Source: Alicyclobacillus sp. ALC3
GTDB lineage: Bacteria; Bacillota; Bacilli; Alicyclobacillales; Alicyclobacillaceae
Assembly (NCBI RefSeq): GCF_028751195.1
Contig: NZ_CP066784.1
Span: 4,774,001 to 4,838,000 of the forward strand
DNA length: 64,000 nt
Direction of reading: 5' to 3'
In this document: positions 36,839 through 45,863 of the stretch, piece by piece
Position numbering within the stretch: the stretch's first letter is position 1
Layout of the letters: each line of letters begins with the position of its first letter
Made by a program: the position numbers and the translations under genes
The notes under the pieces: generated by a model
The model's input: the letters and a program-made list of their open reading frames with translations, nothing else
Told to the model about the DNA's origin: nothing
The model's database searches: none

Positions 36839-37762
36839 GTGAATCTTCGCTACGACGCTTTGGTGGAACGCATAGTTCAATGGGCTGTACGTGGAGACGA
36901 TATTCGTTTAGTAGTGATAATTGGTTCACGTGCTCGAACTGATCGGCCGGCGGATTTGTGGTCAGACTTGGACCTGTTGGTTTTCACAACGAATCCAGAC
37001 CTTTATTTATCAAGCACTACGTGGCTTTCTGAGTTTGGAGAGCACCATCTAACGTTTCTCGAGTCCACGGCCGTTGGGGATTTCGTGGAGAGACGTGTCC
37101 TGTTTGATGATGGGCTAGATGTAGACTTCATTCCATTGCCGATGAACGTAATTGAAGGTGATGTTGTGCCTGAGATGTCGGGAGTTCTTCAACGCGGCTA
37201 TCGGGTACTCGTCGACAAGGATGGGTTTAGATCGAAGCTTGAGGATGCAGCAGGCGTAGCCAAAGATTTTGAGGTTTCAGCGCCTATCATGCCGACTGAC
37301 GCGTCATTCCTGCATTTAGCAAACGACTTCCTCTACCATGCAGTGTGGTCAGCAAAGAAGTTGTGCCGAGGGGAATTGTGGACGGCAAGGATGTGTTGCG
37401 ATGGACTCATGAAGCGCCAACTACTGCAAATGATGGAATGGCATCATCAAGCTTGTATAGGTTTACTTGACACCTGGCATGAAGGGCGTTTTCTGGACTC
37501 ATGGGCCGATCCCAGTGTACTTAATGACGTAAGACAGTCCTTTTGTGTTTACGATGTTGATTCTGTATGGACAGCCCTACTGACGACCGTTGATGTCTTT
37601 GGAGGTCTCGGGAAGAAACTTGCCGGTCAGTTGCGGTACGAATATCCGACCGACGCTCACGACTATGTTGTAAGTCTTCTCCAAGGGTATCGAGAGATGA
37701 ACGCTGTAGGAACAGTCGACGATCAGGCCATCCTATCTCAACCGGACCGCAAAGGAAGCTGA
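36839..37762 (+). CDS. Aminoglycoside 6-adenylyltransferase-like protein (AadK/AadE family)
   Basis: A 307-residue nucleotidyltransferase with VVIIGSRARTDRPADLWSDL, the GS...D-x-D metal and nucleotide motif of the family, and a helical C-terminal half with WHHQACIGL. Length and motifs fit ANT(6)-type enzymes that transfer AMP to streptomycin; activity here is untested. The GTG at 36839 follows AAGGGGG. It begins 17 bases after the IS607 remnant, which suggests it arrived with or was moved by such an element. Confidence 0.82.
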   Translation: MNLRYDALVERIVQWAVRGDDIRLVVIIGSRARTDRPADLWSDLDLLVFTTNPDLYLSSTTWLSEFGEHHLTFLESTAVGDFVERRVLFDDGLDVDFIPLPMNVIEGDVVPEMSGVLQRGYRVLVDKDGFRSKLEDAAGVAKDFEVSAPIMPTDASFLHLANDFLYHAVWSAKKLCRGELWTARMCCDGLMKRQLLQMMEWHHQACIGLLDTWHEGRFLDSWADPSVLNDVRQSFCVYDVDSVWTALLTTVDVFGGLGKKLAGQLRYEYPTDAHDYVVSLLQGYREMNAVGTVDDQAILSQPDRKGS

Positions 37763-37890
37763 CACCATGTTGGATTAAACGTATCCAATCTTGAGAGGTC
37801 AGCACGGTTTTGGGGCTGGCTGTTAGAACATTTGGGCTACCAGCCCTATCAAAAGAGTCCAGAATTCATGGGAATGGTGCAAGCCTTAAC
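37763..37890 (+). pseudogene. VOC (glyoxalase/bleomycin resistance) family fragment
   Basis: The frame CAC CAT GTT ... encodes HHVGLNVSNLERSARFW and LLEHLGYQPYQ, the first beta-alpha unit of a vicinal-oxygen-chelate protein with its metal histidine. No proper start and no continuation of the fold follow, so it is a truncated remnant directly behind the adenylyltransferase gene. Confidence 0.65.
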
Positions 37891-38099
37891 GCAGTGTGCA
37901 ATCATCAGAGCTGTGGAATGTCGCGCATGCTTTGCAAAGGGCAGCGAACTGAACACGTCTGAAACTCAGGCGTGTCTCAACAGATACCTAACACAATGGG
38001 ATGTTAGAAGGACACCAGGCAGATGCTACAATGCACAGAAAGTGCATGAACCGCAGAGCGTCGGAGAGGACAGGATGGAGTTGCTCGAGTTCTTCCGAG

Positions 38100-38360
38100 T
38101 ATACAACTGTTGACAGCATCCGTTCATGGTCAGATCGTTGCCGCGAGGAAATTGAGCCGTTTCTTCAGGCGTGGGCTCCGTCAAGGGAGTTACAGTTGGT
38201 ACGAGCTGCGTGGAGGCCAGGAGAATCGATTACGGCCGGGGAAGTTGTTCGCCACATTGTCGCACACGAGATTCACCACATTGGTCAGTTGTCGGTGTGG
38301 GCACGAGAAGTGGGTAAGGAGCCTGTGTCGGCGAATTTGATCGGACGAAGACTGTTCTGA
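38100..38360 (+). pseudogene. DinB-family protein, C-terminal remnant
   Basis: Encodes TVDSIRSWSDRCREEIEPFL and then EVVRHIVAHEIHHIGQLSVW, the C-terminal helices of a DinB/YfiT-type four-helix metal-binding bundle, including two of the three metal histidines. The N-terminal half is missing or out of frame (the frame at 37832-38113 is unrelated). The 37,890-38,100 stretch holds nothing I can name. Confidence 0.7.
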
Positions 38361-38379
38361 ATGTCTACAACACCCCCGT

Positions 38380-38490
38380 TAGGATGGGTGTACTGCGGTA
38401 AGCGTAGGTGGAGTTGCATGGGAAGACCCTGAAAGCCTGGGTGCCAAGCTTCCGGAACGGATTAAACAGACGGTGCGGGAGTGGAAATAG
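38380..38490 (+). pseudogene. C-terminal fragment of an unknown protein
   Basis: The frame reads TAVSVGGVAWEDPES and LPERIKQTVREWK before a stop at 38490, compatible with the tail of a conserved protein. No start lies upstream in this frame. It overlaps the start region of the next gene. Confidence 0.4.
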
Positions 38491-39284
38491 TGGACACTGC
38501 GACGATAATCGAAATGGAGCTTTCATACAAGCGCTCATTTGCGAATGTGAAGCCTCAAGATTGGGGTTATTTGTTTTGGAACGATCAGAATCCTGCCCAC
38601 TGGGATGCAAACCACGCATGGGTCCTCCGCCAGCCGGATGACTATCAAACTGTGCGAGAAACTGTCGAGACGTTTTTCGGGAAGAGAGGGGGTATCCCTC
38701 GTTTCTACATGTTCGATGCGAAGTCCACCGCGGGATTTAACGCCTACTTAGAGGAAGCGGGATATCATTCGGAAACCGCCGTCGACCCTGTTCAAGTATG
38801 GAACGGTACTTTGGTCGACGTTGCTCAGGACATCAACGTTGCAATTGAGCTGGTAACGTCAAACAACTATCAAGATGCAATGTACGTTGAGTGTGGCATC
38901 ACGGAATTCGGGGGCCGTGAGGTACGGGAGACTGCATTTGAACTCGAATTTCGAAATTCATCCTACCGACACTTTCTACTCAAGTTTAACGGTGCCCCAG
39001 CAGGCATTGCGTGCATTTTCGAACACGGAGCGAATGCCAGAGTGGAATCGGTCGCGGTACTGAAGGCACACAGAGGACATGGACTCGTGAACCTGTTGCT
39101 CCGACGAATTCAAGAAGAAGCAAAGGCAAAGAGATATACCTCTTTGTGGGTGTTTCCTGTGAGTGAAACTGTTGAACGAGTCTATCAAAGATGCGGTTTC
39201 ACAACTATCGGGAAGCTCGAAAGTGCGCATGTCTACCAAAGTGGCCCCGGCATAAAGGAAGTCACCGGACGCGGCGATAGCTGA
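38481..39284 (+). CDS. GNAT family N-acetyltransferase, two-domain
   Basis: A 267-residue protein whose C-terminal half is a GNAT domain: ARVESVAVLKAHRGHGLVNLLL is the acetyl-CoA loop, and VERVYQRCGFTTIGK follows. The N-terminal half (about residues 1-110) is probably a degenerate second GNAT unit. The start is uncertain: GTG at 38481 or GTG at 38490. Substrate unknown. Confidence 0.78.
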   Translation: MEIVDTATIIEMELSYKRSFANVKPQDWGYLFWNDQNPAHWDANHAWVLRQPDDYQTVRETVETFFGKRGGIPRFYMFDAKSTAGFNAYLEEAGYHSETAVDPVQVWNGTLVDVAQDINVAIELVTSNNYQDAMYVECGITEFGGREVRETAFELEFRNSSYRHFLLKFNGAPAGIACIFEHGANARVESVAVLKAHRGHGLVNLLLRRIQEEAKAKRYTSLWVFPVSETVERVYQRCGFTTIGKLESAHVYQSGPGIKEVTGRGDS

Positions 39285-39469
39285 GCCTAGTACTGTGTTC
39301 CCCTTGGGGCGCACTTGATAATCGCTGACCACCTTGAGGATTGACCACCCTATGAGTTGAGATGCCGTTTCGTTCATGATTGCCCCCCCTACGCATATCA
39401 TGGGTAAGGACATGCTTCGCGGGTATGCACGTTGTCGCGTGGAAACGCGAGTCATGTGGGGGGCGCGGT

Positions 39470-40105
39470 ATGCAACAATTTGTGACGATTTTCATGCTGA
39501 ACTTGCTGACGAGTGTCGATAACGCAATCGTGGTTGGCAGCATCGCACGGCGTTCAAAGCACTTGGTGGCGTTAGGGGCTAGCAGCGCCGTCATTCTGAC
39601 GGTGCTGCGCACGGCCCTAATCACCGGAGTTGTGTCTGTGGTCAACCAACCGGGGTGGAGTCTTGGTCTGGGACTGGTGGTGTTTGCCGTATCTGTGCGC
39701 ATGGCGCATATTCAAACAGACGCCCGAAAACCTGAGCCACGCTTTTGGAATCTCCTCGCAGTCATCGTCGTGACAGACCTCGCACTCAGTATAGACAACA
39801 TTCTCAGCCTTGCTGTCGTTTCCAAGACTGTGTGGCTCATCGCCGTTGGCGTCTTTCTGAGCCTCTTGCCACTGCTCATGCTGTTGCCGGTGATATCGCG
39901 CATCATCGACCAAATCGCATGGTTGCAGGTGTTGGCTGCAGGGTTCGTCGCCGAGCTCGCTGCTGACACTGTTTTGGATGATAGGTGGCTGCTAAAACGC
40001 GCGGTTTCGGGGCATGTGGAGTTCCTCATACGCAGCGGTTGTGCCTTAGCCGTTCTCGCCTACGGTGCTTGGCGACTACGTCTGTATCGCAAAGTTGCGG
40101 GTTGA
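39470..40105 (+). CDS. TerC-family integral membrane protein
   Basis: A 211-residue membrane protein with about six or seven helices. The family marks are the two acidic intramembrane motifs, LLTSVDNAIVVGSIA near the N-terminus and DLALSIDNILSLAVV in the middle. TerC/YkoY/Alx proteins are linked to metal (Mn2+) export during protein secretion. I looked for a yybP-ykoY riboswitch upstream and did not see one. ATG 39470 is chosen as the first that keeps helix 1 at the N-terminus. Confidence 0.82.
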   Translation: MQQFVTIFMLNLLTSVDNAIVVGSIARRSKHLVALGASSAVILTVLRTALITGVVSVVNQPGWSLGLGLVVFAVSVRMAHIQTDARKPEPRFWNLLAVIVVTDLALSIDNILSLAVVSKTVWLIAVGVFLSLLPLLMLLPVISRIIDQIAWLQVLAAGFVAELAADTVLDDRWLLKRAVSGHVEFLIRSGCALAVLAYGAWRLRLYRKVAG

Positions 40106-40185
40106 TATCGGTGTGCCAGACTAAAAGAGGTATTTCGTCGTAGGGCGTCGAATTCTTGCCCGTTTCGGCAAGGAGGGCCACTCTC

Positions 40186-41106
40186 ATACCACATCGAAGA
40201 CTGTTCGCAAACTCGTTTTTGCTGTTTATCACGTTGATTTGGGGCGCCACCTTCACGTTGACGAAGACGGCCCTGTTGAGTGTCCCTGTTTATCCTTTGT
40301 TGTTCACGCGCTTTTTTCTGGCTGCGGTAGCGCTGACCGGTGTGTCCCTGCTGGCCCCCGCCCGTCGCACAATTTGGCGCGGCAGAGTGTGGGGAATAGG
40401 CACTGTCCTAGGGGTGTTCCTCTTTGGTGCGTATGCGCTGCAAACTCTGGGCTTGTTGACAGTGAGTGCTCCGACAGCCGGATTTTTAACGGGTCTGAAC
40501 GTCGTTTTGGTCCCCATTTTGGGAACGTTGTTGACCCGGCAGCGGGGATCGCTGCGCACTTGGATTGGTGCACTATTTGCAGCTGCAGGACTTGCATTAG
40601 TGAGTGGCAGCGGTATATGGCATCTTCAACCCGGGGATCTGTACATCCTCGGTTGTGCAGTGTGCCTTGCCCTGCAAATCCTCGGAGTCGACCGTTACAC
40701 GAACCAAGTCGACCCAATCGCCCTCGCCACCGTCGAACTGTTTACAGTGGCAGTCTGTGCCCTGGCTGTATCGCTCCTCTGGCCGCAAGGCCCGCATGCG
40801 TGGTCACTTAACCATTGGTTGCGTCCCGGTGTGATTTGGACTGTCCTGGTCAACGGTTTGCTTGGGACATCGCTCGCGTATTGGGGTCAAAACGTTTGTC
40901 AAAGGTTCACTTCGGCGGGCGCAATCGCGATTATCTTCACGATGGAGCCAGTTTTTGCCGCAACCATCGCGTGGGTGTTCGTTGGAGCAGCGCTGTCAGT
41001 AGGAAGCGTTATCGGGGGAGTGCTCGTTGTCGTCAGCATGTGGGTAGCAGACCCAAGCATTCGGCCTTTGCGGCTGCGGGCGAACACAGTGGCGCGTCGT
41101 AACTGA
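40186..41106 (+). CDS. EamA/DMT-family transporter
   Basis: About 306 residues with ten hydrophobic helices in two EamA repeats (FITLIWGATFTLTKTAL and GLLGTSLAYWGQNVCQRF mark the first and second). A drug/metabolite exporter of the inner membrane; substrate unknown. The start is unusual: the strong site AAGGAGGG (40170-40177) points to an in-frame ATA at 40186, while the only standard starts in frame lie upstream of it (TTG at 40156, GTT is not one). Confidence 0.85.
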   Translation: MPHRRLFANSFLLFITLIWGATFTLTKTALLSVPVYPLLFTRFFLAAVALTGVSLLAPARRTIWRGRVWGIGTVLGVFLFGAYALQTLGLLTVSAPTAGFLTGLNVVLVPILGTLLTRQRGSLRTWIGALFAAAGLALVSGSGIWHLQPGDLYILGCAVCLALQILGVDRYTNQVDPIALATVELFTVAVCALAVSLLWPQGPHAWSLNHWLRPGVIWTVLVNGLLGTSLAYWGQNVCQRFTSAGAIAIIFTMEPVFAATIAWVFVGAALSVGSVIGGVLVVVSMWVADPSIRPLRLRANTVARRN

Positions 41107-41221
41107 ACCGAATCTCTATGCCCAGGTCAAGGGACTGGTTCGGAAACGATTCACCCGTGATCTAACTTTCCCGCGCTCAATCACGGCCACTATAAGAGTG
41201 ACAATCCCAGGCTGTCCAGCT

Positions 41222-42007
41222 TCATGTCTCCTCGTCGTGATGATGGCGGTTGATGTTTTTCAGGTGAACACACTCAACCCGGAGTGGACACTCGCCGCAC
41301 TTCGGTTGGGTTGGATTGCAAAACCGATGGCCAACCGCGTCGATCAAAGCGTGGTATTCATTGTAAAGCTGAACGTCCTGCGGCAGGTGTTCCATAAACC
41401 AGCCGCGCAGCTCGTCGTACGAGATGTCTTCTGGTACCAGACCGAGGCGATGAAAGATGCGCTTTGTGTATGTGTCAATCACAAACGATGGCAACTTGGC
41501 TGCGTACAGCAGAATGTCGTCAGCTGTTTCAGGACCGATCCCGTAAATATTGAGCAACTCTTTACGCAATTTGTCGAGTGGCTGGCTGAGCATGACGCTA
41601 AGGCTGTTGTGGTGCGTTTCCGCCAAATGATCGGCGAATGCTTTCAATTTCCTTGCCTTGGTTCGGTAAAAGCGCGTCGACCGAATACATCCCTCAATCT
41701 CTTCGAGTTCTGCTTGACGCAACTGGGAGAACGATAACAGTTCTGCTTCAGCTAAGTTATGCAGCGCTTTTTCTGTATTGGCCCAAGAGACGTTTTGGAC
41801 CAAGATGGCTCCGATTACAACTTCCTCACCAGTGTCAGCGGGCCACCAGTAGCGAGGTCCAATTTGATCGAACATGCGCTGGTAAACACGCAGCAGGTGG
41901 TCAGTGATTGTCTGACTGGACAGTTCGTGGAGTTTGTGCTGGTTCGGGCCGATGCTGCCTTGGAAAATTGCGGTGGATCGAAGATTGTGCTGTTCCATAG
42001 CGTTCAT
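41222..42007 (-). CDS. Endonuclease III-like DNA glycosylase (MagIII-like)
   Basis: A 261-residue HhH-GPD protein. The helix-hairpin-helix is IYGIGPETADDILL, the catalytic aspartate lies in VIDTYTKRI, and a C-terminal 4Fe-4S loop follows (C-x6-C-x2-C-x5-C in RFCNPTQPKCGECPLRVEC). The lysine that gives Nth its lyase activity (GVGRKTA) is glutamate here, which fits monofunctional glycosylases such as H. pylori MagIII for alkylated bases. It likely starts base-excision repair without strand cleavage. Confidence 0.85.
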   Translation of the reverse strand: MNAMEQHNLRSTAIFQGSIGPNQHKLHELSSQTITDHLLRVYQRMFDQIGPRYWWPADTGEEVVIGAILVQNVSWANTEKALHNLAEAELLSFSQLRQAELEEIEGCIRSTRFYRTKARKLKAFADHLAETHHNSLSVMLSQPLDKLRKELLNIYGIGPETADDILLYAAKLPSFVIDTYTKRIFHRLGLVPEDISYDELRGWFMEHLPQDVQLYNEYHALIDAVGHRFCNPTQPKCGECPLRVECVHLKNINRHHHDEET

Positions 42008-42144
42008 TGTACCACCACGTTAGTGGCTGTAAAGATGTGTAGCGTGGCAGGTCTCCCTCGGTATTTCTAGATAAATCCATGTCGCGGTGTCCTCGACGGA
42101 GCGCTTTGCATAGAATGGGTGCGAACAACAAAGAGGTGTCGGCG

Positions 42145-42810
42145 ATGAATAGAAATAACCGAGGTTTTTTCGACACGATGAACAACCTTCAACAGATGGG
42201 CGAGCACATGAGTAAGATGTTTGGCGGTGACTTTTCTCGGCAGTGGATGAACGGGTTTGGACCATCGCAGGGGCGGCCGTCCGCGAGCCAATTTCAAGGC
42301 AGAACGTCAGGCTCGGGGCCTGCACAACCTCTGAACGGGTGGTCAGGGGGCGGGTTCCCGCAGGGAGGGTCCGGTATGCCGGATTGGTTGCACAGTATGC
42401 CTGGGCTCGACGGGATCACGAACTTCCTTGGGGCTGGGGCTGGGGCTGGGACTGCCGGCTCTGCTGGCTCTTTCCCGCCTGTAGACGTTTATGAGACAGA
42501 CCGCGAGGTATTTGTCATTTGCGACGTTCCGGGGATAGAACGTCCATCCGGTATCCGCGTGTCCGTCGAGACCGACCGGGTGGTGCTGCGTGGAGAAATC
42601 AAAAACCACCAGGGCAACAGGTCAGGCGTGGCGGCGTCGCTGTCCGAGCGCCGCACTGGAGCGTTCGAACGTGTGGTTGACTTGCCCGCAGCAGTGGACC
42701 GCACTAAGTCGCGGGCGGTTTACAAAGACGGGCAGTTGGAACTGCGACTGCCCAAACTGCGTGGGTCCCAAGGCGAGAGCGGGCGGTCCGTACAGGTCGA
42801 CTTCTTGTGA
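42145..42810 (+). CDS. Hsp20/alpha-crystallin family small heat-shock protein
   Basis: A 221-residue protein. The first 110 residues are rich in Gly, Ser, Met and Gln with an Ala-Gly run; the alpha-crystallin domain follows (VDVYETDREVFVICDVPG to YKDGQLELRLPKL). It would act as an ATP-independent holdase. The ATG at 42145 has AGAGGTG 6 bases upstream. GGGGCT repeats near 42430 encode the GAGAGAG linker. Confidence 0.87.
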   Translation: MNRNNRGFFDTMNNLQQMGEHMSKMFGGDFSRQWMNGFGPSQGRPSASQFQGRTSGSGPAQPLNGWSGGGFPQGGSGMPDWLHSMPGLDGITNFLGAGAGAGTAGSAGSFPPVDVYETDREVFVICDVPGIERPSGIRVSVETDRVVLRGEIKNHQGNRSGVAASLSERRTGAFERVVDLPAAVDRTKSRAVYKDGQLELRLPKLRGSQGESGRSVQVDFL

Positions 42811-42814
42811 TCCG

Positions 42815-43300
42815 TCAGCCGTACCACAGATTGACCAACACCCCGCCGATGACGGCTAAAACAAACGAAACGCCTGCACGCACGAGTGTAAAACGCAACC
42901 CTAGGAACGGAACTTCAGCTGGCAGTCTGGACAGTGAAAGCAACTGCCAACTTGTGAGGAATGCAAACATGGCTCCAGGTCCAGCACCCTCGGCAAACAA
43001 CCCTGCGACTAACGGATACGCAGCCCAGCGTGAACCCGTACCAGCGAGGCCGAGGGTCGCTCCGAGTAAGATGCCTGGCAGTCCTGACTCTTTGCCTAAC
43101 AAACGTGCGACTGCCGCAGGTTGAAATACTTGCGCGATTAAACCGGCGGCGAACATCGAGACGATCATCCACGGCAGTGCTTGACCAAACATTTCCGTAC
43201 TCAACTCGAGACCTGCACCAGCTCTTGTCGGGTGCATGAGTCCGAGGACCACGTATCCGCACAAGGTCAGCACTGCCATTGACAACAACACGCGGTCCAC
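42815..43300 (-). CDS. YraQ/UPF0718-like permease fragment-sized membrane protein
   Basis: A 161-residue protein with four or five hydrophobic helices and the sequence GATLGLAGTGSRWAAYPLVAGLFAEGAGPGAMFAFLTSW (quoted in part: GTGSRWAAYPL, GAGPGAMFAFLTSW), typical of the second half of UPF0718 permeases. Half-size members exist and may pair with another half. It is convergent with the Hsp20 gene, only 4 bases apart. Confidence 0.7.
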   Translation of the reverse strand: MDRVLLSMAVLTLCGYVVLGLMHPTRAGAGLELSTEMFGQALPWMIVSMFAAGLIAQVFQPAAVARLLGKESGLPGILLGATLGLAGTGSRWAAYPLVAGLFAEGAGPGAMFAFLTSWQLLSLSRLPAEVPFLGLRFTLVRAGVSFVLAVIGGVLVNLWYG

Positions 43301-43333
43301 GCAGCCACCTCCTCGTCGCTCGCTAGGTATTCC

Positions 43334-44659
43334 TCATGAAATTGACTGCCGCAGCGCGTTTACAACAGTCGACCAAATGTGCGCATTGGACAGAGACAGA
43401 GACCAAACCGCAACGCCGGCGAGTCCGTTACTGGAGACGAGGTTGAGTTTATCTGTCCAGGTGCGAGGACCAGGATACCAAACCTCCTCGTACCCTGTGG
43501 AAAGGGGATAACGAGCATAGTACACGCCAAGCTGTGCGTTCCACGTGCCCGTCGAGTGATGCGACGCGAGAATGCCGGGAACGGCGGAGTCAGCAAGCGC
43601 TTGGCTGCTTACGCTTCCATCCGGGTAAACGTGCCAGAACTGTGTGTAGGACGGAAGCCCGAGAATCAATTGGTCTGCCGGCACGCCCGTGTCAAGCAGG
43701 TCATTTACAGCTCGCGTCACCCAAGGCACATCGGCGACGGGCCCTGGGACCGAGTCACCACTCCAGTGTTCGTCGTAGGCCATCAGGACCACATAATTAG
43801 CGGCGGCAGCTAGACCAGCGTGAAAGTAGGCAGCATTGTCCTGCAACGGCACGATGTCTGGTGTGATGTCAACAGATAGAACAGCGTGCTCTTTCGCCAA
43901 CGCCTGATGAAGCGCTTGAACAAATTGAGTAAAAGCCGCCTGGTCAGAGGAGTAGAGGTTCTCAAAGTCGATGTTCACACCATCCAAATGGTCCGTTCGC
44001 ACGGCCGCCGCGACCGCTTGCACGGCTTGGGCGCGGGCCGCTTGATTGGTGAGTAGAGCGTGCGTCAAAGTCGCGCTGTACTGGTTGTCAAACATCGCCC
44101 ACACTGCGATGTGGTGCTGATGGGCGTACTTGATTACGGCAGGGTTGGAGTAGTTTTTGACGATCCCGGTGGGCGACCACAGCTGCAGCCATTCTGGACT
44201 CACGACATTTATCCCTGGATTGCCGTTGATCGTCTGAATGGAGGACTGGGTGGACTCGTCTGGTAACCAGCCGAGTTCTACGTGATGTGATTTGGCCTGC
44301 CATTTGGCAAGCGATGTCATGAGACTGCCCTGTGCAGACACCGCTGGCAGATTCGGGCCGGCTGGTGCAGGCAGTTCTGAAGTTAGCATGGCCAGCGGGT
44401 CTGAGATCGGCAGACGGAACACCTTGGCCAACGCAACCGGCAGCGACATCCCCCTTTGTGTTTGGGTCAACTGATAGTGGCTTGTCCCAACCAGTTCGCT
44501 GACGACTGTCGCAGACAGCGACGAGGCTTGAGACTGGGCGGCGCGCTGCCAGTTGCCTCCGCCGTAGAGAAGAAACAGGCTGGACAAGCAAGCTGCCATA
44601 ATCCCGAACGCGACCAGTGCCATTGAGATCCATCGAGTAACGTCCTGTTTCCTTGGCAT
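43334..44659 (-). CDS. GH18 glycosyl hydrolase (YaaH/spore cortex type)
   Basis: A 441-residue protein with an N-terminal signal anchor (about residues 12-32), a spacer and a GH18 TIM barrel. The catalytic DxxDxDxE motif is LDGVNIDFENL; VVLMAYDEHWSG and VAVWSLSL are further barrel strands. Family members in spore formers (YaaH, YdhD, SleL) cut cortex peptidoglycan during germination, but this one has no LysM domain. It is likely an extracytoplasmic N-acetylglucosaminidase. Confidence 0.86.
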   Translation of the reverse strand: MPRKQDVTRWISMALVAFGIMAACLSSLFLLYGGGNWQRAAQSQASSLSATVVSELVGTSHYQLTQTQRGMSLPVALAKVFRLPISDPLAMLTSELPAPAGPNLPAVSAQGSLMTSLAKWQAKSHHVELGWLPDESTQSSIQTINGNPGINVVSPEWLQLWSPTGIVKNYSNPAVIKYAHQHHIAVWAMFDNQYSATLTHALLTNQAARAQAVQAVAAAVRTDHLDGVNIDFENLYSSDQAAFTQFVQALHQALAKEHAVLSVDITPDIVPLQDNAAYFHAGLAAAANYVVLMAYDEHWSGDSVPGPVADVPWVTRAVNDLLDTGVPADQLILGLPSYTQFWHVYPDGSVSSQALADSAVPGILASHHSTGTWNAQLGVYYARYPLSTGYEEVWYPGPRTWTDKLNLVSSNGLAGVAVWSLSLSNAHIWSTVVNALRQSIS

Positions 44660-44866
44660 TGCAGTGGGCCTCCCGTCCGGGGCAAGTGTGTGTCCCTGGC
44701 TTGCTTACAGTCTCAAGTCTATGAACGGACGCGAGAGTTTAGAAGAGTCGTGAGAGAACGGAAGCGTTGTGAACGCAGAGGTAGCACGGTATCATAGGTC
44801 AGGAGAGTGACTGCAGGCGTTGGCAGCAGAGACTGTACGAGTATGGCTAGAGAGGTTGGTGGTCAC

Positions 44867-45862
44867 ATGACCGTGCAGAAGAAGACGGAAATTCACAGGT
44901 TGGAACTGCCAACGAGGCTACCCATTGGCACCGTCAACGCCTATCTGGTGCGCGCCGGGGGAGCACAGGTGCTCGTCGACTCGGGAATTCACACGGAGGA
45001 ATGCCGCAATCTGCTTGCAGAGCAGTTGACCAGACTTGGCGTTCATCCACATGACATCGACGCGCTGGTATTGACACACGGTCACGTCGACCACACGGGA
45101 TCGACCCAGTGGTTTCGCAATTACGGTGTGAAAGTGTACGCTCACCCTGGGGTTGCTAACTGGTTGGACCCGGACGGCGACTGGGCGCGCTATCGGCGAG
45201 CCTTCGACAAACAATTTTTTCGCCAGATGGGTATGTCAGTGGAGGACATTGTCTATGCGGAGCGGATGCTCAATTTTTTGGCTCAGTTGACCGACCGGTC
45301 GGTTGTTGATGTGCCGCTCTTGCCTGGCCAAGCGTTTGAACAGTTGCCAGGCTTTTCTGTTCTCTATGTCCCAGGTCACGCTCAGGCAGCGGTGGCGCTG
45401 TGGAATGAGCAGACGGGAGAATTTATCGGCGGCGACCAGGTGTTGCCACGTATCTCGTCGAACGCGGTAATCGAGCCGCAGGCAGGGGCTCCCGTCGGGA
45501 GCGAAGCTGTGCGCACACGTAGTCTCATCCAGTATCGGGAAAACTTGCAGTTTCTACAGTCGTTGCCGATTGAAACGGTGTACCCTGGACATGGTGACCC
45601 ATTTCAGGGCGCCAACAGTTTAATTGCCAGCCGGTTAATCGAACAAGAACGGCGTCGCAATGAACTCAAGGACCTACTCAAAAGCCTCGGTAAGTCGTCG
45701 GCGTATGCGCTCGCAGTTGCGTACTTCCCGGAACGAACTGACCAAGCACCGCTCATTCTGTCGGAAGTTGTGGGGTATCTCGACTGGATGGAGTCGCTTG
45801 GGGCCGCCGTCAGTCACCCGGATGGCGATGGCGTCCTGCGTTGGCAGGTGGCAGGAGAATGA
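44867..45862 (+). CDS. MBL-fold metallo-hydrolase
   Basis: A 331-residue metallo-beta-lactamase-fold protein with all ligands: THGHVDHTGS, PGHAQAAVAL, the aspartate in IGGDQVLP, and the last histidine in YPGHGDPF. The C-terminal 70 residues are helical. Similar to YqjP-type hydrolases of Bacillus; substrate unknown. Start at ATG 44867, with GAGAGG and GGTGG upstream; ATG 44843 has no ribosome site. Confidence 0.85.
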   Translation: MTVQKKTEIHRLELPTRLPIGTVNAYLVRAGGAQVLVDSGIHTEECRNLLAEQLTRLGVHPHDIDALVLTHGHVDHTGSTQWFRNYGVKVYAHPGVANWLDPDGDWARYRRAFDKQFFRQMGMSVEDIVYAERMLNFLAQLTDRSVVDVPLLPGQAFEQLPGFSVLYVPGHAQAAVALWNEQTGEFIGGDQVLPRISSNAVIEPQAGAPVGSEAVRTRSLIQYRENLQFLQSLPIETVYPGHGDPFQGANSLIASRLIEQERRRNELKDLLKSLGKSSAYALAVAYFPERTDQAPLILSEVVGYLDWMESLGAAVSHPDGDGVLRWQVAGE

Positions 45863-45863
45863 C

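Noticed and set aside
38976..39455. 159-residue minus-strand frame behind the GNAT gene
   Set aside because: Its larger part is antisense to the acetyltransferase; the piece at 39285-39400 has no recognised family or start.
39285..39469. Possible yybP-ykoY manganese riboswitch ahead of the TerC-like gene
   Set aside because: I looked for the conserved stem-loop sequences and did not find them.
42425..42455. GGGGCT repeat as a possible regulatory or G-quadruplex element
   Set aside because: It lies in the coding part of the Hsp20 gene and simply encodes an Ala-Gly linker.
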